Assembly (NCBI GenBank): GCA_949710005.1
Contig: OX453276.1
Coordinates: forward strand, 603,501-667,500
Source of the DNA: Ricordea florida
Lineage: Eukaryota > Cnidaria > Anthozoa > Corallimorpharia > Ricordeidae
Direction: 5' to 3'
DNA: 64,000 nt
Shown: in pieces, positions 26,031 to 39,100 of the stretch
How the letters are laid out: each line of letters opens with the position of its first letter
Numbering within the stretch: the first letter of the stretch is position 1
Translations under genes and position numbers: made by a program
Notes under the pieces: model-generated
The model's database searches: none
What the model saw: only the letters and a program-made list of their open reading frames with translations
Told to the model about the DNA's origin: nothing

Positions 26031-27662
26031 AGATTAATTTGCCCCGGCCACTGCTTTCAACATCTTGACCAAAAGAACAAATAATTGTTTTCATCAAGCG
26101 TAAGATTAACAAACGTATGCCCATGCAGGTGCCAAATGCAGATGCCCTCCGAGACTACATTTCCATATCACCCTATACTTCAATATATAGATACAGTGAT
26201 ACATACAAGCTTTATTGAACACTTGCCCAAAGGGGCTTTTCAGCGTCAATTACAAAAAAGAAATTCAAAAACATATACAAATGATTAAAATATCATTCCT
26301 CCCTCTTACATTTGTCTAAAAGTGCCCTTCTAAGCTTATTCCTAAAGCTATTAACATCAATGCATGACTTAACATTGTTGTCTAAATTATTTCAAATGCT
26401 AACTATCCTATACACTGTGGAAAGTTTTCTGCCCAGTAGCAGACATAAATAAAGGGATATTTAGCATCTGTTAATTTCTGGTTTTCCAGTTACTTACAGT
26501 ACTATGTGTAATTAATTTATCACTAAGGTATGCAGGGGCTAATTTGGACATGCATTTAAAGCTATTACAGCATCTCTAAAGTATAATTGGTCAGGGTAAC
26601 CAATTTAACGACTTAAGTATGCTGGTTTGCACAATTGCATTGCCCTGAACAATCCCACTACAGCATGAATAATGAAATATTGGGTGACATAGAGAAATTT
26701 AACCCCTTTCTAGCCTAGACTTAAATGAAACCCCTTGCTGTAGATACTTCAAAGCAATGTGAAACTACAGTGGGAAATTTGGATAATTATGCTTAGTGAA
26801 TAATGAGGCAGATACAATGTAAAGTAATTGTTATGATTAGAAGCCTAACGTGCTTGAGAATGCTGCATGGCACATTACCTGTTATACCTAGCTGAGAACA
26901 TCCTTCCCTGAAACTGTTCTCCAGAAGGCCTTGAAACACTCCGACGTTCACAAGAAACCTTCCTAGATGATGCACCCTGAGAGAGCCTGCGCACGGCTTC
27001 CTTTTTCTGTACATCCAAGACAAAAATAAATTGTACAAGCAAGAAAGAGGGACTCTTAATTCAAAAATTCCTTTAATTAATAAACCACCATGTCTACATA
27101 ATATTTATTGTAAGGCAGGCCGAGTGGTCAGTTCGTATTCATCGTCTGACAGTAAAATGTTACCCCAATTCTGTGCCTTTTTTTGGATAGATTTGGGCCT
27201 GACCATGCTATTAGTATTGCTTTTCTTGCATACATAGATGAATTCAATAGATACGAATAACACTATTAAATGAAATGGAAAGCTATAATTTATTATCGGA
27301 GCTACTAGATTCTGGAAGGACTGATCATCAGGAGGAATGTACATCATTAGAGAGGAAATCAGTACAAACTGTGTGTACATATTAACTAGTGTATCTAAAG
27401 GATAGTAATGCCACAGCATATTCTGTTGATACTGACATAATTTAGGCAGTGTTCCATCTTACTGTGCATCACAAGACTTAGGTTGAAGCACTTTTAATTC
27501 TTAAAATAGTCACAGATCTTGGCGTGTTACAAAGAGCGGTTTGAGACCCCCACTCCCCACAAAAAAAAAAATTCAATTTCGACAAGGATGAAGACAAAGT
27601 TAAACCATAGTAAGCCTAGGTTTATGTCATTTTATTTTCATTCAATTTCATGATTTCATTTA
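26031..27662. other. Host intergenic sequence with a CR1-type LINE tail
   Basis: No gene seen. On the minus strand about 26290-26400 encodes the last residues of a CR1-like ORF2 (FRNKLRRALLDKCKREE), and 26190-26260 looks like its 3' end. The rest is AT-rich and featureless to me. Confidence 0.5.
26190..26400 (-). mobile_element. CR1-like LINE 3' remnant
   Basis: Minus-strand reading gives a short peptide ending DVNSFRNKLRRALLDKC, the usual C-terminus of CR1-clade ORF2 proteins, followed by a short untranslated tail. Only the extreme 3' end remains, as is common for 5'-truncated LINEs. Confidence 0.55.
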
Positions 27663-28174
27663 ATGATTAATGATTTAGTTATTACTGAACCGTATCTTTG
27701 GAAATACGTAGATGATACATCAGTTTCCGAAGTTGTTCCCAAGGGTAGGGATAGTAATGCTCAATCTATAGCCGACCAGATTAGTCAATGGTCTGTTGAG
27801 GATAGGGTGCAATTAAATTCTAGTAAATGTAAAGAAATTAGGATTTCGTTTGCTAAGAACCACCCTCTTTTGATCCAATAGTGGTGGATGGCAAAGTGTT
27901 AGAACTAGTTAAAAACGTGAAGTTACTAGGGTTAACAATTAGTCATAATTTAACATGGAATGCTCATATTGCTGAGGTTGTTAAGAAAGCTAGCAAACGT
28001 TTATATTTCCTAATCCAACTCAAACGTTCAAAGGTGCCTATTTTGGATTTGGCCTTATTTTATACATCTTGTGTAAGATCTGTAATGGATTATGCAGCAC
28101 CAGTATTTTCAAATTCGCTTCCGAAATATCTCAGAAATGAGTTAGTGCAAAACTTGGAATTTCATGTGTTTTGA
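27663..28174 (+). pseudogene. LINE reverse transcriptase fragment
   Basis: Two adjoining frames (27663-27881 and 27881-28174) encode the catalytic palm box YVDD followed by the thumb-type pattern VKLLGLTISHNLTWNAHI and VRSVMDYAAPVF of CR1/Poseidon-like LINEs. A frameshift or stop near 27875 splits it, and both ends are missing. Confidence 0.75.
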
Positions 28175-28395
28175 TTTAAAAAAAAGAAGTTTTTATACCG
28201 CAAATTTTGTTAAAGTTATGATCAATTGGTAATCAGACTTCGTATCGTCCAATTTGGTCTGCAATCATACACGTCATTTTTGTTTTAAATCACTCGTATG
28301 ATTACAGACCGAATTGGACTCCAATCACTCCTATCACCCCTATTACTGATACTCCTGGGTTCACACCTTTTACTATACTCCTATTACAATTACTG

Positions 28396-28622
28396 AGTGA
28401 CTAGATCTAGTCAAATCGAGACGCTGAAAACTTTCTGTTGAGTGCGTTTGGACGACACTGCTTCGCTGGCCCTCTGTGTAATCTGTAACCACACGTAATC
28501 CAAGGTGAATATTCTTTTCTGAAATCAATTTCGCCAGTAAATTGTCTTCCAAACACACTCAACAGAAAGTTTTCTAGATTCTAAATAATGTTTCAGCGCC
28601 TCGATTTGACTAGATCTAGTCT
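28396..28622. repeat. MITE-like palindromic element
   Basis: The left end (GTGACTAGATCTAGTCAAATC) is repeated inverted at 28598-28622; inside, an ACTTTCTGTTGAGTG block also recurs inverted. About 227 bp, no coding capacity. A related right end lies near 28780-28832. Confidence 0.6.
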
Positions 28623-29277
28623 CTAAAAGTAAGTATTATGAAAGTAAAATCGATTGACGGACGCGTAGTTTTTCTCGAAATTTTGTCCGTCAACTATTTT
28701 GTTCGGCTTAAGTGTCACGTTAAATTGGTGTACAGAGCGCCAGTAAATTGTCGTCCAAATATACTTAAAAAAGAAGGCTTCAAGATTCTAAACAATGTTT
28801 CAGCGAATCGATTTGACTAGATCTACTCTCTAATAGGTATTATTTAAAAAGAAATAAATCGATTGACGGACACGTAGTTTTTCTAGAGTTTTATAGAGGT
28901 ATAACTACCAAAGAGTGACCTATGTTTACATACCTTTTTCTGTCGAATCTGGCTCAGCATTTGTTCAACAAACCTGTGTTTATAATTAACAGGGTTACCT
29001 TCCGGGGGGAAATCGAGAGTGCATCGCAGCGCGAAAACAAACTTTTGAATAAACTACATGAAATAATACACAACGTACTGACTAACCGCTGAAAGGATAT
29101 TGTGCACTTACTGTGTCACCTAGTATATAACAATCTGTCTACAAAAACAACATGCCCTGGTTTGCCCATAGGCAATGGGTAACTCGCAGCCCGGTAACAA
29201 TTATGTAGGGAAATTAAAGCTCTGTCAAAAAGGCTGGACCCAACCATGGAAAACTTTGTAACAATTTTTAACATTAT

Positions 29278-29421
29278 ACACTTAATGTATGGTCCCGAGG
29301 AAAACAGTTAGTTTTGTTTTCCCGAGAGTCCTGATGTTTCCCGAGACGAAGTCGAGGGAAACATCAGAACTCGAGGGAAAATAAGACTAACAAGTTTCCC
29401 GAGGGACCATGCATTAAGTGC
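29278..29421. repeat. Foldback (MITE-like) repeat
   Basis: About 70-bp arms with TTAAGTG/CACTTAA ends, internal GGTCCC and several copies of TTTCCCGAG in both orientations. The arms pair over most of their length. Confidence 0.65.
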
Positions 29422-29907
29422 TTTGTTATATATTTCGACTTTCCCTTAAACAAGTAATAACAAACAAACAAGCAAAGACGGCACAATTGGCGCGCGGGCA
29501 ACAACTGTACTATCCCGGTTGGTATACATTTAAATTTGATCGGGGGCACGTGACTAAGATTACACCAATCACAGTGCTCGTTTTGTTGAGTGAAAGTCTA
29601 GGTATATAACAACATTCTTTGTTTAACAGGAAGTAAATGTAGGTTACCACAGGAATGGGCTTCTGGTTACCAAGAGAACATAACAGTACAGAGAGGGACA
29701 CTCGGTGCGTCGGCTGGGTTATGAAAAGTTTGAAAAATTATTTATAGAAACGGAAGTACGTTTTTAGACAGGTCCCAATGACTCCACTGTAACCCAGTCC
29801 TTCTAGCCATCTGTGTTTACTGGCCGCTCGCGGCTCTTGAACAGGTACGAGTTTCTCCCACTGATGGAATATTCTGGTGGATTTTACAAACAAGAGTCCC
29901 AGCCTAT

Positions 29908-30796
29908 TCGGTGCGCCATGGGCATCACGATGAGGCATGCAACCCTCTCCAAATCAGACTTACGTGTCCAGAAAGAACTTTTCTGCAGTTTTCATGTCCC
30001 AAGGGCTGGACTGGGAGTGTCCCCCTCTGTCCCGTTATGCTCTCTTGTACTTATTTGATATTTGAGTAATGACATCCATCCCAGCGAAACTTAATCCTGG
30101 TATTTTCAGCAACTTCCTTTTACAAATATTACAGGAAAGAAAGACAATAATTTGGCATAATCATTCCGCTCTCTTCAGAGGTAGGAACGGTGCACAAGAA
30201 GAAACTACAGTCAAGTACAACGCAGGTAGTTAACTAATGGTATCAGACTGTTTCGGTCATATTGATATCCTCCGGATCGGGAGTTATTTAGTCCCCTCTT
30301 AACGCTCTTTATTGGATGCATGTTAATGTGGCATTTTTATGAGGAAAAACGTTTTCCAATTTTGAAAAAGGGATCAGTAATTGTTAGTGGATCTGTAAAG
30401 CGCCGCAGAGCACGCGACAAAAAAATAGCCGTTTACAGTTACAAATAACGTTCACTTTGCAGTGGTTGCGCTTGCCAACACTTGACGTAAATTCGTTGTC
30501 TCCGGGCAGGGTCGTTATATTTCAGACTCTTTGAGACCACATTTGTCAGGTAGTGCCATTCAAGGAGACAGTACTCCGCCTATTCTAAATCCATTCATTT
30601 GGTATTCAGAAAGTTCTATTTCTGTGGCTTTGTACAAATATGTTTTAGAATTAGGTTAGAAAGGGAGACAAGTGGAATAGTCTCCCAGTTTGTATGCAAT
30701 GGCTAAGCTGTAAAGCAAAATGTTCGGTTTTGTGTCCCAAAAACATCATCTAGAAGGCTGAATAAAACGCTTTCAATTAGCTTTAAATTATTTCGG
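29908..30796 (+). repeat. Segmental duplication, copy 1
   Basis: About 890 bp repeated in direct orientation at 32898-33877 with scattered substitutions and small indels. Non-coding as far as I can tell. Confidence 0.75.
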
Positions 30797-31810
30797 ACAA
30801 AGTCTTCCTTATCCTTTCTGCTGTTGGAATGGTATCCTAGGAGATACTACTAAAACGAATAGCATTTTCTTCTGCAAAACTGTTAAAGCGATTGAACCCT
30901 TTGCAAACTAATAACATGCGGGAAAGCCTTGAAATTCTTCTTTACTATCGTAAAGAATAGATCGGAATGAAACAGTTTTGACCAAAAAAATCCTGAAGTA
31001 TGTCGACCCTTGCATTGATTAAACTGTTGTTGTCTTGTTCTTTTCAAATTGTTTAAGATAGAACTTAATGCAAGATAATTTACACAAAGTTTATAGATGC
31101 CGAGCGTTTTCCATTTTCAAATGAAGTTAAATTAAATAAACATTAATTAAGGGCCATTTAATGCCTACTTTATATCTAGATTTGCATTTTTCTTTCCTTA
31201 AAAGATCTTGCCTGATAATTAACTATACGTGATGTATTGATAAATTGAATTTCTGTAGGATTTTCATCAGCAACCTTTGTTATGGCTTTTCTGTTTGTCT
31301 TTTTTATTGATTATCATCATTAAATCTAGCCTATCTGAGAATTATTTTCACAAAGGATCGTCGCATGAAAAACGCTTACCGAAGCCAAGCGACCCCGGGG
31401 GGTGGTACGTCCTTATAATGAGGCTAATGGGGATATGCCGCCAGATGGAGTCGCATTTTCACGACTGGATTGACTATAATGGGGTTGCATTTTCAATAGA
31501 GTTACTGGAATGGGATCGCACATTTTCCTGGTAAGAAAATTCTAGTAAGTAGGGATTCAAAATGGTCTCTGTTAAAAATTTAAGAAAGTTGTTGTTTATT
31601 AAATGGAGCCATCAGTTCGTATTCGTTCTTGAAAACACACCTGAAAATGTGCCAGTTTATTTAAGGATAACAAATAGAAAATGACTTAGTTCAGGGATTG
31701 CGAAAACTACATTTTCCCAAAAGTGACTAAAATGGAGTAACTGGCCAGAGAGTGGGCTGTAACGGGGAAGAGTCTCTAAGAGGTCAGCGGCACATACTCA
31801 GCAAAAATTA

Positions 31811-32050
31811 ACCCAAGTAACTTAACCTCTCCTCCCCCCTGCCCCAGGCAAGTGAGACCTTGTGTAAAGCCATCTATAACTCTTTCAATACCCAAGTAAG
31901 TTACTCTCCCCTCCCCCCCTGCCCCAGGCAAGTGAGACCTTGTGTAAAGCCATCTATAACTCTTTCAATACCCAAGTAAATTACCCTCCCCTCCCCTGCC
32001 CCGGGCAAGTGAGACCTTGTGTAAAGTCATCTATAACTCTTTCAATATTC
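31811..32050 (+). repeat. Minisatellite, three units of about 80 bp
   Basis: Three near-identical units containing GGCAAGTGAGACCTTGTG and CATCTATAACTCTTTCAATA, separated by C-rich linkers that vary slightly in length. Confidence 0.8.
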
Positions 32051-32897
32051 AAATTATATTTTTACAATTATTATTATTACAATTACTGACGTATGCAAGG
32101 TGGCGTGTAGGTATTGTAGTTAATTAATTATTATCATCAATAATTGATAGGGTAAACCATCTTAAAAGCATTTTTCTTTAATTTTCCCTATCAAACAATG
32201 CATTTTGTCAACAGTACAAAGGACGTTGATCATGTTATTGAGATACATGTCACTTTTAAGTAACTGATTAATTATTAAGACGTTTTAAGCATTTTACATG
32301 ACAGATGTGGCCGTGACTTTATTAGACAACACATTAGTATTAAATCAACAAAATTACCGAAGAATGCTTTTAAAAAAGCTAAATTATAAATTAAATGAGG
32401 AGATACCACTTCCTGTCAGGGAATTACCAAGAATTTAAGATCACGAACTCAATGTCCATAACTCATACCTCTGCTAGGGAGATCGCCAGCACTGAATGTT
32501 ACAACGTTTGGAACAAAAGGGTTGCCGGACTTTTAATTTTGTTTACGAGAGTTAGATATGGAATGTTTAATCAAATATGCACTTAGCACGCGCAACCGAA
32601 CAGGTTCTCATTTTTCAATGTTTCTGCAGCTGCTTATACAAGGGCTTACGTTTGCTGGTAAGGCTCTAATTTTGAGAGGGGAGTAATTCAATCGTAAACA
32701 AAAAATGGAAGTTGCAACTAAGCACTTGAAGCACAGATAGTTAAACCGTTTCTATGAGAGGTGATTTCTGAACCTTCAGTTACCGTTTAGGCCGGGTCGA
32801 TCTTTTTCCTTTTACGAATGTAATTTATGCATGTGTTATACAGCCTGCATCACTAGGATGGATCTGTAATACGTTTCGAAACAAAGGTGTTAACGTA

Positions 32898-33877
32898 CTC
32901 GGCGCGCCATGAGCATCACGATGAGGCATGCAGACCTCTCCAAAACAGACTTACGTGTCCAAAAATAACTTTTGTGCAGTTTTCATATCCCAAGGGCTGG
33001 ACTGGGAGTGTCCCCCTTTGTCCCGTTATGCTCTCTTGTACTTATTTGATATTTGAGTAATGACATCCATCCCAGCGAAATTTAATCCAGGTATTTTCAG
33101 CAACTTCCTTTTACTAATATTACAGGAAAGAGAGACAATAATTTGGCATAATCATTCCGCTCTCTTCAGAGGTAGGAACCGTGCACAAGAAGAAACTACA
33201 GTCAAGTACAACGCAGGTAGTTAACTAATGGTATCAGACTGTTTGGGTCATATTGATATTTTCCGGATTGGGGGTTATATAGTCCCCTCTTAAAGATAAT
33301 TACTGCATGTTAACGTGGCATTTTTATGAGGAAAAACGTTTTTCAATTTTAAAAAAGCGATAATTTTTAGTGGATCTGCAAAGTGCCGCAGAGCGAGCGC
33401 AACAAATAGTTTACAGTTACAAACAACGTTCACTTTGCAGTGGTTGCGCTTGATGTGGATTTCGAAGGTTTCTCCTCTCTATGACGTTATCTGTTTTCAA
33501 TTAGAGTACAGACAAAGAAAGTTTGCACTTAAGCCTTTTCACCTGATAGTGCCTTCGTTGACGTAAATTCGTTGTCTTGGGGCAGGGTCGTTATAGCAGC
33601 CTCTTTGAGACCACATTTGTCAGGTAGTCCCATTCAAGAAGACAGTACTCCACCGATTCGAAATCCATTCATAGTCTTTGATGTTCAGAAAGTTCTATTT
33701 CAGTGGGTTTTTACATGCAGGCTTTTAGAATTGAGTTACAAGGGAGGCAAATGGACTAGTCTCACAGTTTGTATGCAATGGCTAAGATGTAAAGCAAAAT
33801 GTTCGGTTTTGTGTCCCTAAAACATCATCTAGAACGCTAAATAAAAACGCTTTCAATTACGTAGCTTTAAATTATTT
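32898..33877 (+). repeat. Segmental duplication, copy 2
   Basis: Direct copy of 29908-30796, with an extra stretch of about 90 bp near 33450-33545. Flanked on both sides by copies of another shared block (32540-32760 and 33880-34080), so the region grew by repeated duplication. Confidence 0.75.
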
Positions 33878-34080
33878 GTTTGCACGAGTTAGATATCGAA
33901 TCTTAAATCTAATATGCACTTACTACGTGCAAGAACTGGTTCTCATTTTTCAATGTTTCTGCTGCTGCTTATACAAGGGCTTAAGTTTGCTTGTAAGGCT
34001 TTTGAGAGGGGAGTAATTTAATCTTGAACCCAAAAAGGAAGTCGCAACTAAGAACTTGAAGTGCAGATAGTATAACCATT

Positions 34081-34508
34081 TAATAATAATAATAATAATA
34101 ACGGTTTATTAGCATTCCACGTAAAAAATGGCTCTTCTATGCTAAAATATATACAAACAAAATACTATGATATTAAAAGATATATTTATATAATGATTTG
34201 AAAAATAAATTATATTGGAAAACTATAGATTGTATATGAATTATAAATAGATAAAAAGGAGAAAATTATAGATTTGTCCTTGCCTTGTTGATAAAAAACT
34301 TTTTACAATGAGATACAAACTGTTTATATTCTGTGCAGTTCTTATATGAGACTGGTAAGCTGTTAAAAACTTTGGCCGCCTGGTCTTGTAATGTGCCTGA
34401 GTGTTTTGGCACCTCCAGGCTCACAGCTGCAGATGATCTTAAAGTCCTGTTTGGATGTGTTATACAAGGTTGAATGTGTCTTGCATGTGTTATACAAGGT
34501 TGAAGCAC
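34081..34508 (-). mobile_element. LINE 3' end with (TTA)n tail
   Basis: The minus strand encodes an 80-residue tail (SSAAVSLEVPKHSGTLQDQA then FINKARTNL) typical of the C-terminus of LINE ORF2 proteins. It is followed by about 180 bp untranslated and a TTA microsatellite (34081-34100), the usual end of such a copy. Confidence 0.65.
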
Positions 34509-34663
34509 GCAGATGAGTGTGATAATACGCCTCGAAACAAAGGTCTGAATGGCTTTGATATTTAATACACTGACAATAAAAATAGATTATTATTCATTAT
34601 TTAATGATAATAATTGCTGGTAATGGTATTTTAGCAGCTGTCATTTTCGTCAGGAGCCTGAAG

Positions 34664-34976
34664 ATGAACCTCAGCCGTTGCCATGGTATCCCAGTTCTGT
34701 TGATCATGCTTCAAGTGTTCTCCGTTGTCGCCGCTCAGCAGTGTGGGGCTGAATATTCCATATATGGCAAGATGCTCAAGGGTCACACTTTTCAGAGGAT
34801 GAAAACAGAAAGTGCATTTCAGTGTGTGTTTGCGTGTAACAGTGACGTCAGATGTCAAAGCCTTAACTATGTCATGTCCCAGAAAATTTGCGAGCTGAAC
34901 GATCGCACTAAAGAGGCCAGACCAAAGGAATTTGTCTCTGATCACGATAGGTACTATTACAGAGCTGACAAAAGAG
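34664..34976 (+). CDS. Host gene exon: signal peptide plus PAN/apple domain
   Basis: First coding exon of a cellular gene. From the ATG at 34664 it encodes a signal peptide (core VLLIMLQVFSVVAA) and about 80 residues of a PAN/apple-type domain with cysteines in the usual pattern (FQCVFACNSDVRCQSLNY, then CELND). It ends in phase 1 at GAG|GTACGT, a strong splice donor (34977). PAN domains bind protein or carbohydrate in secreted and surface proteins and are abundant in corals. A frame upstream to 34604 is open but would put the signal peptide inside the protein. Later exons are not visible. Confidence 0.7.
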
Positions 34977-35166
34977 GTACGTAATGGAACGTAGATTGAA
35001 GTATTTTCAAGTGTAAAAAGTACTCTGCAATTGATTAGGAATAGTAGTTACAATCACGGTAAGGATGAAAGTAACTTTAACGATATCGATATCAATAACG
35101 ATAACCATACAGATAGCTATCACAATAACGCGATAGCGATAATAATAGCAATATTGATAACGTTTG
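34977..35166 (+). other. Start of intron 1 of the PAN-domain gene
   Basis: Begins GTACGT and is rich in GATAAC/AATAAC simple sequence. Element 2 inserted 195 bp into it. No acceptor or further exon is seen to the window end. Confidence 0.5.
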
Positions 35167-35171
35167 CAATA
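35167..35171. repeat. Target site duplication of element 2 (left copy)
   Basis: CAATA, repeated at 52380-52384; the neighbouring bases do not extend the match. Confidence 0.88.
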
Positions 35172-35484
35172 AGTAGTTGTAAAAGGCCGGTTCTGGGCCA
35201 ACTTGGGTGTGGTCGATTTTTTTGGGCGTGGTCGATTTTCGATGTTACGATTTTTTTGCGAATTCGTGGTTTTGGGTGTGGCCGATTTTGTCGGATGGGT
35301 GTGGCCAAAAAAGTTTGTGCATAATTAATTGGGTCGAGTCGAGTTTGACTTGTTTGATTTTTTGATCGATTTTTTCGTTTGGATCGTCGATGTCCTTTGA
35401 GGGGTGGGGTGGGGGCCGATTTGTTAAAGTGGGATTTTGGGTCGAGGGTTGTACCGATTGGCATACGCGAACGAAATGGTTTAC
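35172..35484 (+). repeat. Left terminal inverted repeat of element 2
   Basis: Starts AGTAGTTGT and matches 52067-52379 over 313 bp with no difference that I could find. It extends past the start codon of the terminal gene (ATG 35476), so the first three codons of both end genes are identical by descent. It contains a G-rich tract (about 35400-35418). Confidence 0.92.
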
Positions 35485-36036
35485 AGACGAATTAAGTTTA
35501 AGAGTTACGATCGTGATGAAACTGGTCACTACCCATCAATGGAGGTAATGATTTTTCGACCTAAAGTAGGGTTGAATGTTCATGATTTGATTAAGAGAGA
35601 TGAAAGGGAGGTGCGTAGATGGATTTGTAGAAATTACAGACACGAAGGTTCAATTTGGTTTTATATTCGTTGCTGTGGCAACCCATGTATAGGACCTCTT
35701 ACACAAGTGAATTTTTCGAAGTCTGATGAGGCCGAGAGTTTAATGTCGATGGATGACATGGCTAATTATGTGTATATCGAAAGATTTGTTGATTTCGATT
35801 TAGACTACATTATTAAAAGACTACACGAGATCATTATTGGAGACAGTGGAGGTGAAGAGTATGTTTATGCCATGAGAATTGTATTGGAAGACGACGAAGC
35901 CTGGAGATCTCACAAGAAAACCTTTTACAAGGATTTGGACGATGAATTGCTTCGTGTTGCTTGGCATCCAAGTCGGGCAATTGATTGGTGTTTTGATGAA
36001 GATGAGAAAAGCCTTTTGAATGAATTTCTTGAGTAG
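35476..36036 (+). CDS. Left terminal-family protein (WHPxR motif), element 2
   Basis: 186 residues from the ATG after GAACGAA, inside the inverted repeat. An in-frame ATG 39 bases upstream is also in the repeat, but element 1 supports the later start. The C-terminus AWHPSRAIDWCFDEDEKS shows the family mark. The rest barely resembles the left-end protein of element 1, although the last 40 residues and the following 100 bp are close. Function unknown. Confidence 0.75.
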   Translation: MVYRRIKFKSYDRDETGHYPSMEVMIFRPKVGLNVHDLIKRDEREVRRWICRNYRHEGSIWFYIRCCGNPCIGPLTQVNFSKSDEAESLMSMDDMANYVYIERFVDFDLDYIIKRLHEIIIGDSGGEEYVYAMRIVLEDDEAWRSHKKTFYKDLDDELLRVAWHPSRAIDWCFDEDEKSLLNEFLE

Positions 36037-36054
36037 TTATGTTAAGGGCACACA

Positions 36055-36079
36055 TTTGTGACATGGACCGTGTCACAAA
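36055..36079 (+). terminator. 25-bp palindrome, copy 5
   Basis: Arms TTTGTGACA and TGTCACAAA around TG-GAC-CG, 18 nt after the stop at 36036 and 53 nt before the polymerase ATG, as in element 1. Confidence 0.6.
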
Positions 36080-36132
36080 AGTTGAAGTATGGTTGTCTTA
36101 GAGATTACAAATGACAGCATACAATTCATACC

Positions 36133-39100
36133 ATGGAGAACCTGACAGTCAAAGAGCTGAGGTCAATAGCCAAAAGAGCTGGTGTGAGTGTTCGAGGATT
36201 CAGAAAGGCTGAAATGCTCACAGCGTTATCTGACATGGACTTCGAGAACTTGCCAGTGAAGATATTACGAACCATGGCCAAGAGGTCTGGTATTCGAGGT
36301 TATGGCAGCATGCGTAAAGAGGGTCTTATTAATGCTATTGGAGCTCCACGTGTGGTTGAAGCCAACGTTCCAATCCCTGGTCCGGTTAGACCCACAAGAA
36401 CAAGACCCGCCCGGGCTTCGTATGGAAGGGCTATTGCTGCTGCCAGGCGTGAAATCATCCAGACCACAGAGTGGATAAGATCCAATGTTAGAGACCCAAA
36501 CAGGAGAGCCATCACCAGGAGATTAAGAAGGGCAGCTGCTGAGGTTAGAAGGGAACCAGAGTTTTTCGTCCCTGAAAGACATGAGACGGCTCTGAGAGGC
36601 TTTTTGAGGAGTTACATAGTGAATGGTAGAGCTGGATACGATCCACCTTCATTCCTTGGTAAGGTTAGAACACCATTCTATGTTTTGATGCTTAGACTTA
36701 GGAAGCCATTCAAGTTGAAGTGTATTCTGTCATGTGGATTCGCGAGGAGGAACCCCCAAGATAATCGTGTTACTGAGCGGAGTCAAGGTCATTTTCATTC
36801 ACTGATGGAGACAGTGACAGCTTCAACAGACACACTCGCTTTGTTTGATAGCATCAAAGCTAGACTGGTTGAACTGGTGCAGAGATACGAGAATGAGCAC
36901 TCTGGATGGGTGTTTGAAAGTGTGATTGATTTTCGTATCCATGCAAACCCATTTCAACCGTTTTCTGGAAGTTCGTACATTAAATTACCGTCCAAATTGG
37001 CTGCCAAGAAGGCCATCATCAATGTCAAGAATGAGGATCAGGAGTGCTTCAAATGGGCAGTGACATCCGCTGTGTTTCCAAACAAAGATCACCCATATAG
37101 ACTTAACAAAGAGATGAGAGAAAATGCAGAGAAACTCGATTGGTCAGGAATAGAGTTTCCAGTGGCGGCACTCAGTACAACTCAGATAGACAGATTTGAA
37201 AGGCAGAACCCATATGGGATCAACATCCTTGGTTATGAGAATGGCGAGCCAACTCTAATCAGGCGCAGTAAAAAGTCAGGGGGTACAAAGATAAACCTAC
37301 TCTTGATATCAAACGAAGAGACAAATCATTACTGTTGGATCAAGAATATGTCAAGACTTATCGAGTATAATGAGAACGAGCATGCCCGTTTCTATTGTGA
37401 CAACTGCCTAAACTCGTTCAATTGTAAAAAGTCGTTGGACGACCATATGGAGTACTGCCTAAACAACGAAGCAGTCAAAGTTCAGATGCCGATGGAGGAG
37501 GATGGCAGCCCAAAGTACATCACTTTCAAAAACCACAGACGAAAGATGCAAGTGCCATTTGTGATCTATGCTGATTTCGAGTGTTTCACCGAGAAGTTGG
37601 ACACCTGTTTACCGGATGACAGGGACAGCTTCACAAATCAGTATCAGAAGCACAAGCCATCAGGGTTCTGTTACCTTATCAAGTGCTTTGACGATGACAT
37701 CTTCGAGCCCAAGTTGGTGATGAGAACAGCCAACTTACCTGAGGATGACATACCGCAAATGTTTCAGGAAAGCTTGGAGGAGGATGTCAAGAAGATCTAT
37801 GATCAATTCAAATCTGAAAGGAAGCTTGTAATGAAGAACAGCGATCATAGGAAGCATGGAAAGGCTACTCATTGCCATATTTGTGAGGGTGAATTGGGGA
37901 ACGATAAGGTGGTCGACCACTGTCATTTTACAGGTAGGTACAGAGGAGCAGCCCACAAGAAATGTAACCTGGAATTCAGCATACCCAAGTTCTTCCCAGT
38001 CATCTTCCACTACTTGTCTGGATACGACAGCCATTTGTTTATCAAGAAGATGGGAGTGTCAGAGGGTAAGATTGATTGTATCCCACTCAACGATGAAAAG
38101 TACATCTCATTCACCAAAGAGATTGTGGTTGAAAAGTTCATGAAGAAGGATGATGATGGTAAGGAGAAGGAGGTTCAGATTAAACGAACCATTAGATTTG
38201 TAGACAGTTTTAGGTTCATGGCAAGTAGTTTGGCTAGTTTGGTTGACAACTTACCGAGAGAGTCTTTGGTAAATCTCTCGAGATACTATGAAGGGGCAAA
38301 CTTTGATCTTTTGGCTAGGAAGGGAGTGTTCCCCTATGATTGGTTTGATGGCTTTGATAAGTTACAAGTGTCCAGTCTGCCACCCAAGGATGAGTTCTAC
38401 TCGATACTATACGACACAGACATATCGGATGACGATTATCAACATGCCGGAAACGTGTGGGAGGCCTTTGGTATGAGAAGTTTCAGGGATTACCATGACT
38501 TGTATCTCAAAACAGATGTGATCCTGTTGGCTGACGTCTTTGAGAACTTCAGAGGGGTTTGTATGAAGAATTACGGGTTGGATCCAGCATGGCATTATAC
38601 TGCGCCTGGACTGGCTTGGGATGCTACATTGAAGATCACCAAGGTTGAGTTGGAGCTTTTGAGGGATCCCGATATGCTGATTATGGTGGAGAATGGCATC
38701 AGAGGTGGGATCTCAACGATCTCGACCAGGCACGGGAAGGCCAATAATCGATACATGAAGAACTATGATCCCAAGTTGCCTACAAAGTTCATCACCTATT
38801 TGGATGCGAATGGGCTCTACGGCTATGCAATGACTAAGGCGTTACCAACCCACGGTTTTGAGTGGATGAGTGATCAAGAGTTGGCAGACTGGAGGAACCA
38901 TCCATGCATATTGGAGGTGGACTTGGAGTACCCATTGGAGTTACACGATCTTCACAATGATTACCCATTGGCTCCAGAGAGGTTGGATGTGGATGGGGTT
39001 GTTAAGTTGATTCCCAATTTGAGAGCCAAGAAGAAGTACATTCTATACCACGAAGCTCTGAAACAGTATTTGTCATTGGGGTTGAAGTTGACCAAGGTAC

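Larger units (their letters stand above)
28175..34080. other. Host intergenic repeats, no gene recognised
   Basis: Contains a MITE-like palindrome (28396-28622), a partial relative near 28780-28835, a foldback (29278-29421), a segmental duplication (29908-30796 and 32898-33877), a second duplicated block (32540-32760 and 33880-34080) and an 80-bp tandem repeat (31811-32050). Open frames here are short and lack homology that I can see. Confidence 0.6.

Noticed and set aside
31277..31534. 85-codon frame in host intergenic DNA
   Set aside because: No homology, no exon signals, compositionally like its surroundings.
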